The position numbers and the translations under genes are program-made. A stretch of 64,000 nt of DNA. Source: Mycobacterium sp. DL592. GTDB lineage: Bacteria > Actinomycetota > Actinomycetes > Mycobacteriales > Mycobacteriaceae. Location of the stretch: NCBI RefSeq assembly GCF_011694515.1, contig NZ_CP050192.1, positions 3,482,172 to 3,546,171 on the forward strand, in the 5' to 3' direction. Position 1 is the first letter of the stretch; each line of letters starts with the position of its first letter. The notes below the pieces were generated by a model. That model did no database searches. It saw only the letters and a list, made by a program, of their open reading frames with translations, and had not been told where the DNA came from. Below are positions 51,832-61,370 of the stretch, piece by piece.

Positions 51832-52688
51832 GGCGCACTCCCCGTTCTATTGCCCACTGCCGCAACCGGTTCCGGCACGGTGATCGGCGGCTGTGGCTGC
51901 GGCTCCGGCTCGCCCGCGGCAGCGCCCTCACGAGCCAGGAATGCACCGAGTTCGGCGATGGTCGACATCAAGGGAGCGGGAAAGACGACGGTGGTGTTCT
52001 TGTCGACGCCGAGCTCGACGAGGGTCTGCAGGTTGCGCAACTGCAGCGCCAGGGGGTGCGCCATCATGGTGTCCGAAGCGTCCCCCAACGCCGCGGCTGC
52101 CAAGGACTCACCTTCAGCGTTGATGATCTTCGCGCGCTTCTCCCGTTCAGCCTCCGCCTGGCGCGCCATCGCCCGCTTCATACTGTCGGGCAGCTGAATG
52201 TCCTTGAGCTCCACCAGCGTGACCTGCACACCCCATTCGATGGTGGTGACGTCGAGGATGTCTTGGATGTCCAGGTTGATCTTGTTGGTCTCCGAGAGTG
52301 TCTCGTCCAGAGTGTGCTGGCCGACCACCTTTCGCAGCGTGGTTTGCGCGATCTGGTCGATCGCCGCGTGCACGTTCTCGATCGCGACAACGGACTTCAC
52401 CGCATCGACCACTTTGAAGTAAGCCACCGCCGACACGTCGACACTGACGTTATCGCGCGTGATAATGCCCTGGGATTGGATCGGCATCGTCACGATCCGA
52501 AGCGAAATACGATGCAGCACATCGACAAACGGAATAATGACGCGCAGCCCCGGGGCGCGCTCCCCGACCACGCGGCCCAACCGGAACAGCACCCCGACCT
52601 CGTACTGCTTGACGATGCGCACCGACATGGCAGCGGCCAACAACAGCACGACAACCACAACACTGAGGACCAACACGAGCGTTGTCAT
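51828..52688 (-). CDS. Slipin/SPFH (stomatin-like) membrane protein
   Basis: A 286-aa stomatin-family protein. An N-terminal membrane hairpin ([18 protein letters not shown]) is followed by the SPFH domain ([38 protein letters not shown], in part) and a helical region ([23 protein letters not shown], in part). Such proteins form rings in ordered membrane patches and often work with NfeD-like partners. Here the coupled partner is the small membrane protein, not an NfeD. It starts at ATG 52688 and is the first gene of the leftward stress-type operon. Confidence 0.9.
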   Translation of the reverse strand: MTTLVLVLSVVVVVLLLAAAMSVRIVKQYEVGVLFRLGRVVGERAPGLRVIIPFVDVLHRISLRIVTMPIQSQGIITRDNVSVDVSAVAYFKVVDAVKSVVAIENVHAAIDQIAQTTLRKVVGQHTLDETLSETNKINLDIQDILDVTTIEWGVQVTLVELKDIQLPDSMKRAMARQAEAEREKRAKIINAEGESLAAAALGDASDTMMAHPLALQLRNLQTLVELGVDKNTTVVFPAPLMSTIAELGAFLAREGAAAGEPEPQPQPPITVPEPVAAVGNRTGSAP

Positions 52689-53434
52689 CGCCGACCACCC
52701 CTCGAATCGGTCGGCAATGCGCAGCGTGATCGTGCAGAACAGACGGAGACAATACCGAGTGAATTGATCATGGTGATCCCGACGTCGAGACGATCACCGG
52801 CGCGTCACGGCTCGGAGCCAAAGCTCCTCAAGTTCTGCGGCGGACAGCCGAACTAATCCCGGACCAGCTGACATTCTCAGCCAGGTCCAACGCTACACCC
52901 CCTCGATGAGCGCCGCCTATTTGTCGCCGAGCACTGGCCCGATCAGCACCCGAAATCCAGTCTTAGGCAGGGGACGCCGATCGCCCTACCGTGCGCAGTC
53001 AAGGCGAATATGTTGCGCACCAGTGCCATCGGGGGCATCAGATTTGAGCTCATCACGCGGTGGCCGGATTCGCAGCCTCCCCCCTTTGCGCCATAAGTAT
53101 CCTTACGCGTCGGTCGGGTACCGCGGCCGTGGGTGCACAGAGGTTTCGGAGAAAGCTAGCGTCCGGTCAACGCGGTAGATCGCGCCCGCGGGGTGTAGCG
53201 TCGGGAACGGTTGAGCCCCACAGCCAGTCCGGGATGAGGGCAGCTGTCCGCCGCTGTCTTCTGATGAGCAGCCGCTCGCGTGATGAGCAGCCGCTCGCGC
53301 CGGACCTTCAGGTGATAACGGCAAGCACTGGTAAGCACAATGGATATCTGCCCGCCGTCAACCCCATTGACGTTCACGGTGCGCCGGCGTCGTGCGCCCT
53401 TTCGGCACGCTCCCCACGGATGCGGATTGACGCG
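52689..53434. other. Divergent intergenic region before slipin and H+-ATPase genes
   Basis: About 745 bp without a supported gene. It holds a perfect 19-bp tandem duplication (53262-53299) and a GGAGC-CAAA-GCTCC inverted repeat at about 52815-52828. It probably carries the promoters of both flanking genes; I could not place clear -10/-35 boxes. Reading frames here lack ribosome-binding sites and known motifs. Confidence 0.45.
53262..53299. repeat. 19-bp perfect tandem duplication
   Basis: The 19-mer TGATGAGCAGCCGCTCGCG is present twice, head to tail, at 53262-53280 and 53281-53299. Each unit contains a GAGC...GCTC near-palindrome, so it could form a hairpin or be a duplicated protein site about 135 bp before the ATPase start. 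Confidence 0.8.
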
Positions 53435-55933
53435 ATGACCACTGACACGCCGTCGCCCGCTGCGAGCACCACCGAACCGGAGACCGGTTTTAAATCGGCG
53501 CCGCTAGCCCAGGTCGAGAAGCAACTCGGTTATTCGCCAGACGGGCTCACCACAGCTGAGTCGGCGAAGCGGTTGGCTCAATACGGGCCCAACGAGATCG
53601 CAGAGCACAAGACCAACCCGCTGTTGAAGTTCCTCAGCTATTTCTGGGGTCCGATCCCTTGGATGATCGAGATCGCCGTCATCCTGTCGGGCGCGGTCGG
53701 GCACTGGCCGGATTTCTTCATCATCCTGCTGTTGCTACTGGCCAACGGCGTGGTCGGCTACACCGAGGAACGCCAAGCCGGCAACGCCATCGAGGCGCTG
53801 AAAGCCAAGCTGGCCATCAACGCCCGCGTCATCCGCGCCGGCGCATGGATCACCGCGCCGTCGCGCGAATTGGTACCCGGTGATGTCATCCGGCTGCGCC
53901 TGGGTGACATTGTTCCCGCCGACGCCCGGCTGCTCGACGGCGACGAGATCGAGGTCGATCAGTCCGCGCTGACCGGGGAGTCGCTGCCCGCCACCCGCAC
54001 CGCGGGTGCGGCGGTGTTCTCCGGGTCCATCGTCCGGCAGGGCGAGATCGATGCCCTGGTCTATGCCACCGGCGCCAACACCTACTTCGGCAAGACCGCC
54101 GAATTGGTGACCGACGCACACACTGTCAGCCACTTCCAGCGTGCCGTGCTCAAGATCGGCAACTACCTGATCATCCTGGCGGTCGCTCTGGTCGCGGTCA
54201 TCATCGTCGCCTCGCTGCTGCGCGGTAACGCGATCCTGACCACCCTCCAGTTCGCGCTGGTCCTGACCGTGGCGGCGATCCCGGTGGCGATGCCGACCGT
54301 GCTGTCGGTGACCATGGCCGTCGGGGCGCGGCTGCTGGCCAAGAAACAGGCCATCGTCAGCCGGCTGGTCGCCATCGAGGAACTCGCCGGCGTCGACGTG
54401 CTGTGCGCGGACAAGACCGGCACCCTGACCCAGAATGCCTTGACGTTGGGCACCCCGTTTGCCATCGACGGTGTCACGGCGGCGACCGTAATCCTCGATG
54501 CCGCGTTGGCCTCCCGCGCCGACAACGACGACCCGATCGACCGCGCTGTGCTCGGCGGTCTCGACGACGCGGCGGCCCTGCAGGGGTATACGGTCACCCA
54601 CTTCGCACCGTTCGACCCGGTGCACAAACGCACCGAGGCCAGCGTCACCGCCGCCGATGGGACGACGTTTCGGGTCACCAAGGGCGCCCCTCAAGTCATC
54701 CTGGCGTTGGTCGCTAACGCCGCACAGATCACTGCCGCCGTCGACGCCGCCGTCAACGATTTCGCCGAACGCGGCTTCCGTTCCCTGGGCGTGGCCCGCG
54801 CCGAAGGAAGCGGCGATTGGCAGTTCGTCGGTGCCCTGCCGTTGTTCGATCCACCCCGTGAGGACGCGGCAGCCACGATCGCCACCGCGCGAGACATGGG
54901 CGTCGCCGTCAAGATGGTGACCGGTGATGCGCTGGCTATCGCCAGGGAAACCGCCGCGAAGGTCGGGTTGGGGACCGACATCCTCGATGCCACCGGCCTG
55001 GGCGATACCAAGAAGGACGAATCGGCGGCGGCGGCTAAATCGATCGAGGCCGCCGACGGCTTCGCCCAGGTCTTTCCGGAGCACAAATACCACATCGTCG
55101 ATGTCCTGCAGAAGCTCGGCCACATCGTCGGGATGACCGGCGACGGGGTCAACGACGCACCCGCATTGAAGAAGGCGGACTGCGGCATCGCCGTGTCCGG
55201 GGCCACCGACGCCGCCCGGGCGGCCGCCGACATAGTCCTGCTGACCCCGGGGCTGTCGGTGATCATCGACGCAATCAAAGAGAGCCGCAAGATCTTTCAG
55301 CGGATGAACAGCTACGCGATCTACCGCATCGCCGAAACGCTGCGGGTGCTGCTGTTCATGACTACCGCAATCCTGGTGTTCAACTTCTACCCGCTGACCG
55401 CGATCATGATCGTGATGCTCGCGCTGCTCAACGACGGCGCCATCCTGTCGATCGCCTACGACAAGGTTCACTACCGCAACGAGCCTGAGGCGTGGAACAT
55501 GCCACTGGTGCTCGGGATCTCCACCGTGCTGGGCGTGCTGGGCCCGATCGCCGCGTTCGGCCTCTTCTATCTGGGTGACCGCGTCTTCGACCTCGGCCAT
55601 CCGCGCGTGCAGACCCTGATGTATCTCATGTTGTCCGTCGCCGGGCACCTCACCATATTTCTCACCCGTACCCGCGGACCTTTCTGGTCCATCCGCCCCG
55701 CCCGGATCCTGTTGATCGCCGTCTTCGGTACTCAGGCCATCGCCACATTCATCGCCGTCTACGGACTGTTCATGACTCCACTGGGCTGGAAGTGGGCCGG
55801 GTTGGTCTGGGCATACGCCCTGGTGTGGTTCCTCGTCAGCGACGGCGTGAAACTCCTCGCTTACCGCATCCTGGAACCGGTGAGAAACCAAGGAGACCGG
55901 GCCGAACCTTGCGCGGCCATCGGTGGTGGGTGA
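53435..55933 (+). CDS. Plasma-membrane H+-type P-type ATPase (P3A)
   Basis: An 832-aa P-type ATPase of the proton-efflux (plant/fungal plasma membrane) type. Key sites: SALTGESLP, phosphorylation motif CADKTGTLTQN, MTGDGVNDAPALK, and helix 4 AAIPVAMPTVLSVTMAVGA. It would export H+ and energise the membrane or protect from acid. ATG 53435 is used; ATG 53420 adds five residues, and neither has a strong ribosome-binding site. The frame is open to 53060, but that part has no homology. It is followed after 46 bp by PPK2. Confidence 0.88.
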   Translation: MTTDTPSPAASTTEPETGFKSAPLAQVEKQLGYSPDGLTTAESAKRLAQYGPNEIAEHKTNPLLKFLSYFWGPIPWMIEIAVILSGAVGHWPDFFIILLLLLANGVVGYTEERQAGNAIEALKAKLAINARVIRAGAWITAPSRELVPGDVIRLRLGDIVPADARLLDGDEIEVDQSALTGESLPATRTAGAAVFSGSIVRQGEIDALVYATGANTYFGKTAELVTDAHTVSHFQRAVLKIGNYLIILAVALVAVIIVASLLRGNAILTTLQFALVLTVAAIPVAMPTVLSVTMAVGARLLAKKQAIVSRLVAIEELAGVDVLCADKTGTLTQNALTLGTPFAIDGVTAATVILDAALASRADNDDPIDRAVLGGLDDAAALQGYTVTHFAPFDPVHKRTEASVTAADGTTFRVTKGAPQVILALVANAAQITAAVDAAVNDFAERGFRSLGVARAEGSGDWQFVGALPLFDPPREDAAATIATARDMGVAVKMVTGDALAIARETAAKVGLGTDILDATGLGDTKKDESAAAAKSIEAADGFAQVFPEHKYHIVDVLQKLGHIVGMTGDGVNDAPALKKADCGIAVSGATDAARAAADIVLLTPGLSVIIDAIKESRKIFQRMNSYAIYRIAETLRVLLFMTTAILVFNFYPLTAIMIVMLALLNDGAILSIAYDKVHYRNEPEAWNMPLVLGISTVLGVLGPIAAFGLFYLGDRVFDLGHPRVQTLMYLMLSVAGHLTIFLTRTRGPFWSIRPARILLIAVFGTQAIATFIAVYGLFMTPLGWKWAGLVWAYALVWFLVSDGVKLLAYRILEPVRNQGDRAEPCAAIGGG

Positions 55934-55979
55934 CAGCGGTCGCCGAAGGACGGATATCTGACATCACCAGGAGGCGACA

Positions 55980-56888
55980 TTGTCGGTGCAATGGAAAGAG
56001 TTGGCGAAGGCTACCCGGGTCTCAGCGGGGTCCACGGTGGACCTGGTCGGGGACTTCGATCCTGGCCGCCGCGACGAGCAACTGGGAAGAGATGCCGGCA
56101 CTGCCGCCCTGGCTGAGGCGGAGGCGGAGCTGCTGGATCTGCAGGACCGCTTCTTCGCCCAGGCCGACCGGTCGCTGTTGATCGTTCTTCAAGGCATCGA
56201 CGCGGCCGGCAAGGACGGCACGATCAAGCACGTCATGAGCGGTCTGAATCCCGAGGGGGTCGATGTGTACAGCTTCAAGGCGCCCTCGGCCACCGAGCGG
56301 GCCCACGACTATCTGTGGCGCCACCAGACCGCGCTGCCGGAACTGGGGCGGATCGCTGTGTTCAACCGGTCCCACTACGAGAACGTGCTCGTCACCCGTG
56401 TGCACCCGGAGTTGTTGTGGCCCCGCACCGCGGCGCTCGTCTCAGAGGACCTGTGGCAGCGGCGGTATCGCGACATCAACGATTGGGAGCGCTACCTCAC
56501 CGACAACGGGACCATCATCGTCAAGCTGTTCCTCAACTTGTCCAAGGGTGAACAGGAACGCCGGTTCCTGGCGCGCATCGACGAACCCGAGAAGAACTGG
56601 AAGTTCTCCGCCGCAGATCTGCGGGAGCGGGCGTTCTGGGACGACTACCAGCGGGCCTTTGGCGACATGCTCAGCCACACCAGCACCGACTGGGCGCCCT
56701 GGCATGTGATCCCAGCCGACCACAAATGGTTCAGCCACTTGTCGACCTCCTCGGTGCTGCTGGATACCCTACGGGATCTCAACCCGCACTATCCGCAGGT
56801 CGACGACACCGCCAAAGCCGAACTGGCGCAGGCAAAGAAGCAACTTCTGGGCACTGATGTCAACTCGGCGACGCAGTCGCCGTCATGA
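55980..56888 (+). CDS. ppk2: PPK2-family polyphosphate kinase
   Basis: A 302-aa polyphosphate kinase 2. The Walker A motif is GIDAAGKDGTIKH (about residues 73-85), the Walker B-type motif is in FNRSHYENVLV, and the lid is in RRFLARIDEPEKNWKFS. It transfers phosphate between polyphosphate and a nucleoside mono- or diphosphate. TTG 55980 has AGGAGG 5 nt upstream. It follows the H+-ATPase by 46 bp and may be co-transcribed. A decayed paralogue lies at 59876-60430. Confidence 0.92.
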   Translation: MSVQWKELAKATRVSAGSTVDLVGDFDPGRRDEQLGRDAGTAALAEAEAELLDLQDRFFAQADRSLLIVLQGIDAAGKDGTIKHVMSGLNPEGVDVYSFKAPSATERAHDYLWRHQTALPELGRIAVFNRSHYENVLVTRVHPELLWPRTAALVSEDLWQRRYRDINDWERYLTDNGTIIVKLFLNLSKGEQERRFLARIDEPEKNWKFSAADLRERAFWDDYQRAFGDMLSHTSTDWAPWHVIPADHKWFSHLSTSSVLLDTLRDLNPHYPQVDDTAKAELAQAKKQLLGTDVNSATQSPS

Positions 56889-57097
56889 CCGAAGGTCTGC
56901 CCGAGAAAACTCCGGGGGACATCAACGCCGCACGGTCGGTATACCGAACCGACAGCGAGGTCCGCGTGAACGTGTCGTCCGTCGCACCCGAACGGTGCGA
57001 GATGATCGCGCCCAGAAGTGGACTCGCAGCCGCGGTCTTTCCAGCGCGGGCCTCGGTTGACTATTGGCACGCCAGGGAGTTGGCTAAGAGGTGCTGA
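56885..57097 (+). CDS. Hypothetical 70-aa reading frame
   Basis: A 70-aa frame that starts at an ATGA overlap with PPK2. No recognisable domain, signal or membrane segment. The coupling is suggestive, but codon use is not clearly coding-like, and a hairpin lies inside. Low confidence. Confidence 0.2.
   Translation: MTEGLPEKTPGDINAARSVYRTDSEVRVNVSSVAPERCEMIAPRSGLAAAVFPARASVDYWHARELAKRC
56982..57000 (+). terminator. Stem-loop downstream of PPK2
   Basis: TCGCACC-CGAAC-GGTGCGA, a perfect 7-bp stem with a 5-nt loop, about 95 bp after the PPK2 stop. There is no T-tract. It is a possible terminator if the 70-aa frame is not a gene. The rest of 56889-57279 shows nothing clear. Confidence 0.3.
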
Positions 57098-57279
57098 ACC
57101 AGCCGGCCTGGATCGGGTTCGTTTGCGCGCTGCGCGCCGCGGCCCCGGGAGCAATCCGCTCACCGCCCAGAATTCATTCGGGTATTGAAAATCATCTCGG
57201 CGGTACCGCCAATCGCCAAGCCGCACTGGGCTTTCCGGTTGTGTCGAGCCGCCCGTCCCAACTCGGAGGTATCACCGGT

Positions 57280-58290
57280 ATGACCGTCCTTACAACGATC
57301 CGACACCCCGGATGCCTGCTCAAGGAGCTGGACCTCGACAAGAACGAATTCCTCGCCCTGCTCGACGGGGCGGCCGAACTCAAGCGCGCCAAACAGGCCG
57401 GGGTTGAGACGCCCAAGCTCACAGGCAAGAACCTCGCCTTGATCTTCGAGAAGGCCTCCACCCGCACGCGATGCGCATTCGAGGTCGCCGCGCACGATCA
57501 GGGGGCACACGTCACCTACCTCGGACCCGAGGGCTCGCACATTGGCAAGGAGGAGTCCATCGCGGACACCGCCCGGGTGTTGGGCCGAATGTTCGACGGT
57601 ATCGCATTTCGCGGCTTCACTCAGGCCTCCGTCGAGGAACTGGCCGACGACTCCGGGGTACCGGTCTGGAACGGGCTGACCAACGAGTGGCACCCGACCC
57701 AGATGCTCGCCGACATCTTGTCCATGACCGAACACCATCGAGGTCCGCTCGAGCAGATCGCCTACTGCTTCCTCGGCGACGGCCGCAACAACGTAGCCCG
57801 CTCCCTGCTGGTGACCGGTGCACTGTTGGGCATGGATGTCCGGATCGCCGCACCACGGGAGCTGTGGCCACCCCGCGACGTCGTCGACGCCGCTCACGTG
57901 CTGGCCGCCGGCAGCGGCGCCCGGCTACTGGTGACCGACGACGTCGAAACCGGTGTCCACGGCGCCGATTTCGTCTACACCGACGTGTGGGTCAGTATGG
58001 GCGAGTCCACCGAGGAGTGGGCCAGCCGCGTGCCGCTGTTGCTGCCCTATCGGGTGACCAAACAGGTCATGCTGGCAACAGGGCGATCCGGGACGAAGTT
58101 CATGCACTGCCTGCCCTCGATTCACAACGCCGACACTGATCTCGGGCGCCGACTTCGCGACGAGTTCCAGCTCGTCGGCGCTGAAGTCACCGAGGACGTC
58201 TTCGAATCGCCCGCCTCGATCGTCTTCGACCAGGCGGCGAACCGGATGCCCACCATCAAGGCGGTCATGACCCGAGCGTTCGGTGGGTGA
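57280..58290 (+). CDS. arcB: Ornithine carbamoyltransferase, catabolic type
   Basis: A 336-aa carbamoyltransferase: carbamoyl-phosphate site STRTR ([10 protein letters not shown]) and ornithine site HCLPS (MHCLPSIHN). The length and its pairing with carbamate kinase fit the catabolic enzyme of the arginine deiminase pathway, which splits citrulline into ornithine and carbamoyl phosphate. ATG 57280 has GGAGG 10 nt upstream; the frame is open back to 57091 without homology. The carbamate kinase begins 3 bp later. No arginine deiminase (arcA) or transporter (arcD) is in the window. Confidence 0.9.
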   Translation: MTVLTTIRHPGCLLKELDLDKNEFLALLDGAAELKRAKQAGVETPKLTGKNLALIFEKASTRTRCAFEVAAHDQGAHVTYLGPEGSHIGKEESIADTARVLGRMFDGIAFRGFTQASVEELADDSGVPVWNGLTNEWHPTQMLADILSMTEHHRGPLEQIAYCFLGDGRNNVARSLLVTGALLGMDVRIAAPRELWPPRDVVDAAHVLAAGSGARLLVTDDVETGVHGADFVYTDVWVSMGESTEEWASRVPLLLPYRVTKQVMLATGRSGTKFMHCLPSIHNADTDLGRRLRDEFQLVGAEVTEDVFESPASIVFDQAANRMPTIKAVMTRAFGG

Positions 58291-58293
58291 CCG

Positions 58294-59253
58294 GTGCGGA
58301 TCGTGATCGCCCTGGGAGGCAACGCCCTGCTTGCGCGTGGGGAGAAGCCGGACGCCGGCATCCAGCTGACGCACGTGCGGATCGCCGCCCAGGCGATCGC
58401 GCCGTTGGCAGCCAACCACGATCTGCTCATCTGCCACGGCAACGGCCCGCAGGTCGGAATGCTGGCGTTGGAAAGCGAAACCGACCGCTCCCTGACCCGC
58501 CCCTACCCGCTCGATGACCTCGTCGCGCAGACCCAGGGAATGATCGGCTATTGGCTGGCACAGGCCCTGCGCAACGCGGGGGTGCGCAAGCCGGTCGTGG
58601 GCCTTGTCACCCAGACGCTGGTCGATTCGGCCGACCCGGCGTTCGCCGTCCCGACCAAGTTCGTCGGGCCCGGCTACCCGCGGGATCGGGCCCAGGAGTT
58701 GGCCGACGAGCACGGCTGGACGATCGCCGCCGACGCGGACCAGTGGCGGCGGGTCGTGGCCTCACCCGAACCGCGCCACATCATCGAGCAGCACTCCATC
58801 ACCGAGCTGCTGAATACCGGAGCCGTAGTGATCGCCGGCGGCGGTGGCGGCGCGCCGGTCACCGAAGACACCACCGGTGCGCTCACCGGTGTCGAGGCAG
58901 TCGTCGACAAGGACTACGTCGCAGCATTGCTGGGCATCGCCGTCGGCGCTCATCGCTTGCTGGTGCTGACCGACGTCGCCGGCGTCATGCTCGACTACGG
59001 CACGCCACAAGCCAAGCAATTGACCGAGATTGATCTGCACGAGCTGGGGACCATGCAGTTCCCCTCCGGGTCAATGGGGCCCAAGATCGAGGCCTGCCGC
59101 CGGTTCGTCGCCGCGACCGGACAGCCGGCCACCATCGGCGCCCTGGATGCCACAGAGGACTTGTTCGACGGCAGCGCCGGCACCACGATCACCCCAACGC
59201 GGCATTCGCGCTCACCGCAACCTGCGGAGGGCACCCGACACCACTACTACTGA
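58294..59253 (+). CDS. arcC: Carbamate kinase
   Basis: A 319-aa amino-acid-kinase-fold enzyme: N-terminal RIVIALGGNALL, ICHGNGPQVG, VIAGGGGGAPV and the C-terminal PSGSMGPKIEA motif. It converts carbamoyl phosphate and ADP to carbamate and ATP, giving ATP without respiration. It starts at GTG 58294, 3 bp after the carbamoyltransferase. The two together form an energy-yielding citrulline/carbamoyl-phosphate step, useful under low oxygen. Confidence 0.93.
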   Translation: MRIVIALGGNALLARGEKPDAGIQLTHVRIAAQAIAPLAANHDLLICHGNGPQVGMLALESETDRSLTRPYPLDDLVAQTQGMIGYWLAQALRNAGVRKPVVGLVTQTLVDSADPAFAVPTKFVGPGYPRDRAQELADEHGWTIAADADQWRRVVASPEPRHIIEQHSITELLNTGAVVIAGGGGGAPVTEDTTGALTGVEAVVDKDYVAALLGIAVGAHRLLVLTDVAGVMLDYGTPQAKQLTEIDLHELGTMQFPSGSMGPKIEACRRFVAATGQPATIGALDATEDLFDGSAGTTITPTRHSRSPQPAEGTRHHYY

Positions 59254-59303
59254 CCGGCAGACCCGCCGACCAGGTTACTAACCATCCATGGAGGAGGAAC
59301 CTC

Positions 59304-59501
59304 ATGCGTCTGCTAGGACTGATCGTTCTCATCTGGCTCGTCGTCGGTGCCGTCGCGGCCGGACAACGCGGATACTTCACCCACGCCGCCCAAACCTGCT
59401 CCAGTGCAGGGACTACCGCGGTCACCGTGATCGCCGGACCCCTGAATTACTTCGGCATCAACCCCAAGGTGGCGAACTGCAACCTGCCCAAACCCAGCTG
59501 A
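59304..59501 (+). CDS. Small secreted or membrane-anchored protein
   Basis: A 65-aa protein with one N-terminal hydrophobic helix (GLIVLIWLVVGAVAAG), either a signal peptide or an anchor, and two Cys (TCSSAG; ANCNLP) that could form a disulfide. Start ATG 59304 has AGGAGG 7 nt upstream, which strongly supports translation. It lies 50 bp after the carbamate kinase and may be in the same transcript. Function unknown. Confidence 0.7.
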   Translation: MRLLGLIVLIWLVVGAVAAGQRGYFTHAAQTCSSAGTTAVTVIAGPLNYFGINPKVANCNLPKPS

Positions 59502-59614
59502 TTGCGTCCACCGCTTCACCGCGGAACCCAGACACGCGCAACTCCCAGGAAGGAACGGAAGTGCTTGGGCATGAGAACCTCAAAGTCCGCCTGCGGCTCC
59601 GCGGGTAGCAATGG

Positions 59615-59875
59615 TCAGCCGGAAAATCGGACGGTGGTTCCGGGCGTCAGCGCAACGACGCGACCATGGCATTCCACGTCAACTACGCCGGCGTCGCACG
59701 GATCCACGCTGCTGATCACGCCTTTGCCGCTGACCCGAAGGTGCAGGTGCAGACCGCGATAATGGATCGGCACTGCCAGTACGCCTAGCGTCTCCGGCCA
59801 ATGCGGGGAGAGGATGACGCGATCGGAACGGGTCTCCAGCCCGGTGTAGCAGCGCCCTGCTGGTAGGTATTCCAT
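59615..59875 (-). pseudogene. Remnant of a GH65 C-terminal domain
   Basis: About 85 codons that look like the C-terminal beta domain of glycoside hydrolase family 65 (trehalose or kojibiose phosphorylases): RCYTGLETRSDRVILSPHWP and YRGLHLHLRVSG, in part, ending VVALTPGTTVRFSG. The catalytic domain is absent; upstream sequence instead belongs to a PPK2 remnant on the same strand. Probably the leftover of a deletion that joined two genes. Confidence 0.6.
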
Positions 59876-60430
59876 TAGGACCGTTCGTGAATGTCGGCGA
59901 GGCTGAACTTCCAGTTCTTCTCCGGTGCGTCGATTCTCTCCCGGAACCGTTGCGCCTGTTCGTCTTTCGACAGGTGCAGGAAGATCTTGACGATCTGGGT
60001 GCTGCGGTGCGAGTGAAGTTCGTGGTCGCGGATCGACCAGCAGCGCTGTTTCCACAGGGTCCTCTGATCGATCAGCTCATCAGGCAGTCCGTGTCCGTGC
60101 AGCATCTCGGTATGGACTCGGGTGACCACGACGTCCTCGCAGTAGGAGTGGTTGAAATACCGATCCGGCCGCGTTCGGGCAGGCTGCTGGTGGTGCGCTG
60201 GAGGAAGTCGTGCTCGAGGTCCTCATCGGTGGGCTGTTTGAAGCTGAACACCTGGCAGCCAAGGTAATTCACGCCCGACATCACGTGCCGGATCGCGCTG
60301 CCTTTACCCGCGGCGTGCACGCCCCGAAAGATCACTAGCAAGGCCCAATGATCCGAGGCATAACGCAGCCGCTGCAGCAAGGCCATTTTCTTGACCTGTT
60401 TCTTCAGCTGCTTCTTGTAGTTCTTGTGCG
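59876..60430 (-). pseudogene. PPK2-family pseudogene, frameshifted and truncated
   Basis: Reading leftward: a 5' part with [36 protein letters not shown] and LPERGRIGI, then a one-base loss near 60154-60158, after which the frame continues as [19 protein letters not shown] and SKDEQAQRFRERIDAPEKNW to HERS and a stop. The last 60-80 residues of PPK2 are missing. The Walker region has His for the usual Asp (GVHAAGK). It is clearly related to the intact gene at 55980-56888 but no longer functional. Confidence 0.8.
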
Positions 60431-60702
60431 GCTGTACAGGGCTTGCACCCTTGTCGGCAGTGCGGTCAGGTCAACGCGTTGACCGACTCCACCCGGAAAT
60501 CCATCGAGTCGATTGCCACAGTCGGTCCTCTCTGCGCGGTTCGGTAGGAGATGTCATCGTGGAATACGGTCCGATTTACCCGTTGTCGAGGAGCGCGACG
60601 TCGACGTCTCCATCAGCCGATGGCCCCGCATATCGCGACATCCGGGCCGGGAAATGTTGGTGGTCCGCCGCGCAGCGGCGTACACACGTCGACGTTCACC
60701 CG

Positions 60703-61095
60703 TCAGTGATGCTGGGGTTCGGCGGACTTCGATGTGTCGGGGGTCGGTGTGCCCGGATCCAACTCGTCCGCGCGGTCCCACTGCGCGTTGAGTTCGTCAC
60801 GCGAGCCAGCCGCCTCGCCGCGGCGGGCGGCGGCTTGGTGTTCCAGACCGGAAGCCTGGGCCGCCTTCACGTCGGCCTCGGCCTGTGCGGCGCGCGCCTG
60901 GGCCGCAGTCTCCTCGGCCAATGCCTCCTGCTGCCCGACGTGAAGTGTTTCCTGCTTGGCGGCCTCGCGGATCTTGCCGGCTTCCACGTGGCGGTGTTGG
61001 TTGCGCTTGCTACGCGCCAGCCACACAACCCCTGCGATGAGCAGAAGGGCCGCGACAGCGGCGACGACGATCCAAACGATAGTGCTGGTAGTCAT
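60703..61095 (-). CDS. Small membrane protein with coiled-coil
   Basis: A 130-aa protein with an N-terminal membrane helix (IVWIVVAAVAALLLIAGVVW), a basic stretch (ARSKRNQHRH), then an Ala/Gln/Glu-rich region (about 40-100) likely to be a coiled coil. ATG 61095 has AAGGA 6 nt upstream. It is the last of a group of small genes (62019 to 60703). Function unknown; this type is common beside CsbD and stress genes in mycobacteria. The 272 bp further on (60431-60702) show no gene. Confidence 0.7.
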   Translation of the reverse strand: MTTSTIVWIVVAAVAALLLIAGVVWLARSKRNQHRHVEAGKIREAAKQETLHVGQQEALAEETAAQARAAQAEADVKAAQASGLEHQAAARRGEAAGSRDELNAQWDRADELDPGTPTPDTSKSAEPQHH

Positions 61096-61159
61096 GTCGA
61101 TTCCTTGGTTGGGTTCAGCGTGGTGGGTGGGCTCATCGGTGGCGAGTGGCGGTGGCTCA

Positions 61160-61315
61160 TCAGTAGTAGTGGCGGCGGCCGCCGACCGCGTGCCCCATCG
61201 ACCCCAATATCCACAGCACCGCTCCGATGACGAGCAGGATGATCCCGATGGTCCACAGGATCGAGATTTTGAACACGAATCCGCAGATGAGAAGGACGAC
61301 TCCGAGAACGATCAT
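61160..61315 (-). CDS. DUF6131-like two-helix membrane protein
   Basis: A 51-aa protein with two hydrophobic helices (IVLGVVLLICGFVF; LWTIGIILLVIGAVLWILG) and the C-terminal motif GGRRHYY typical of this small actinobacterial family. ATG 61315 has AAGGAA 6-7 nt upstream; an in-frame start at 61366 would add a charged N-terminus without such a site. Function unknown. Confidence 0.75.
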   Translation of the reverse strand: MIVLGVVLLICGFVFKISILWTIGIILLVIGAVLWILGSMGHAVGGRRHYY

Positions 61316-61370
61316 GATCTTTCCTTTGTTTCGATGTTTACGGCCCTGTTGAGGGTCGTGCGTCAATACT

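Noticed and set aside
52811..52830. Weak DevR/DosR-like box near the slipin promoter
   Set aside because: Only about 13 of 20 positions match the consensus that I remember, so a chance GC-rich inverted repeat is more likely.
53735..55891. 718-aa open frame antisense to the H+-ATPase
   Set aside because: Long only because of GC-rich codon bias on the other strand; the ATPase is unambiguous.
59502..59762. Plus-strand frame antisense to the GH65 remnant
   Set aside because: Ser/Thr/Arg-rich shadow without homology.
60424..61230. 268-aa plus-strand frame over the small stress genes
   Set aside because: Antisense to the supported coiled-coil protein; no motif.
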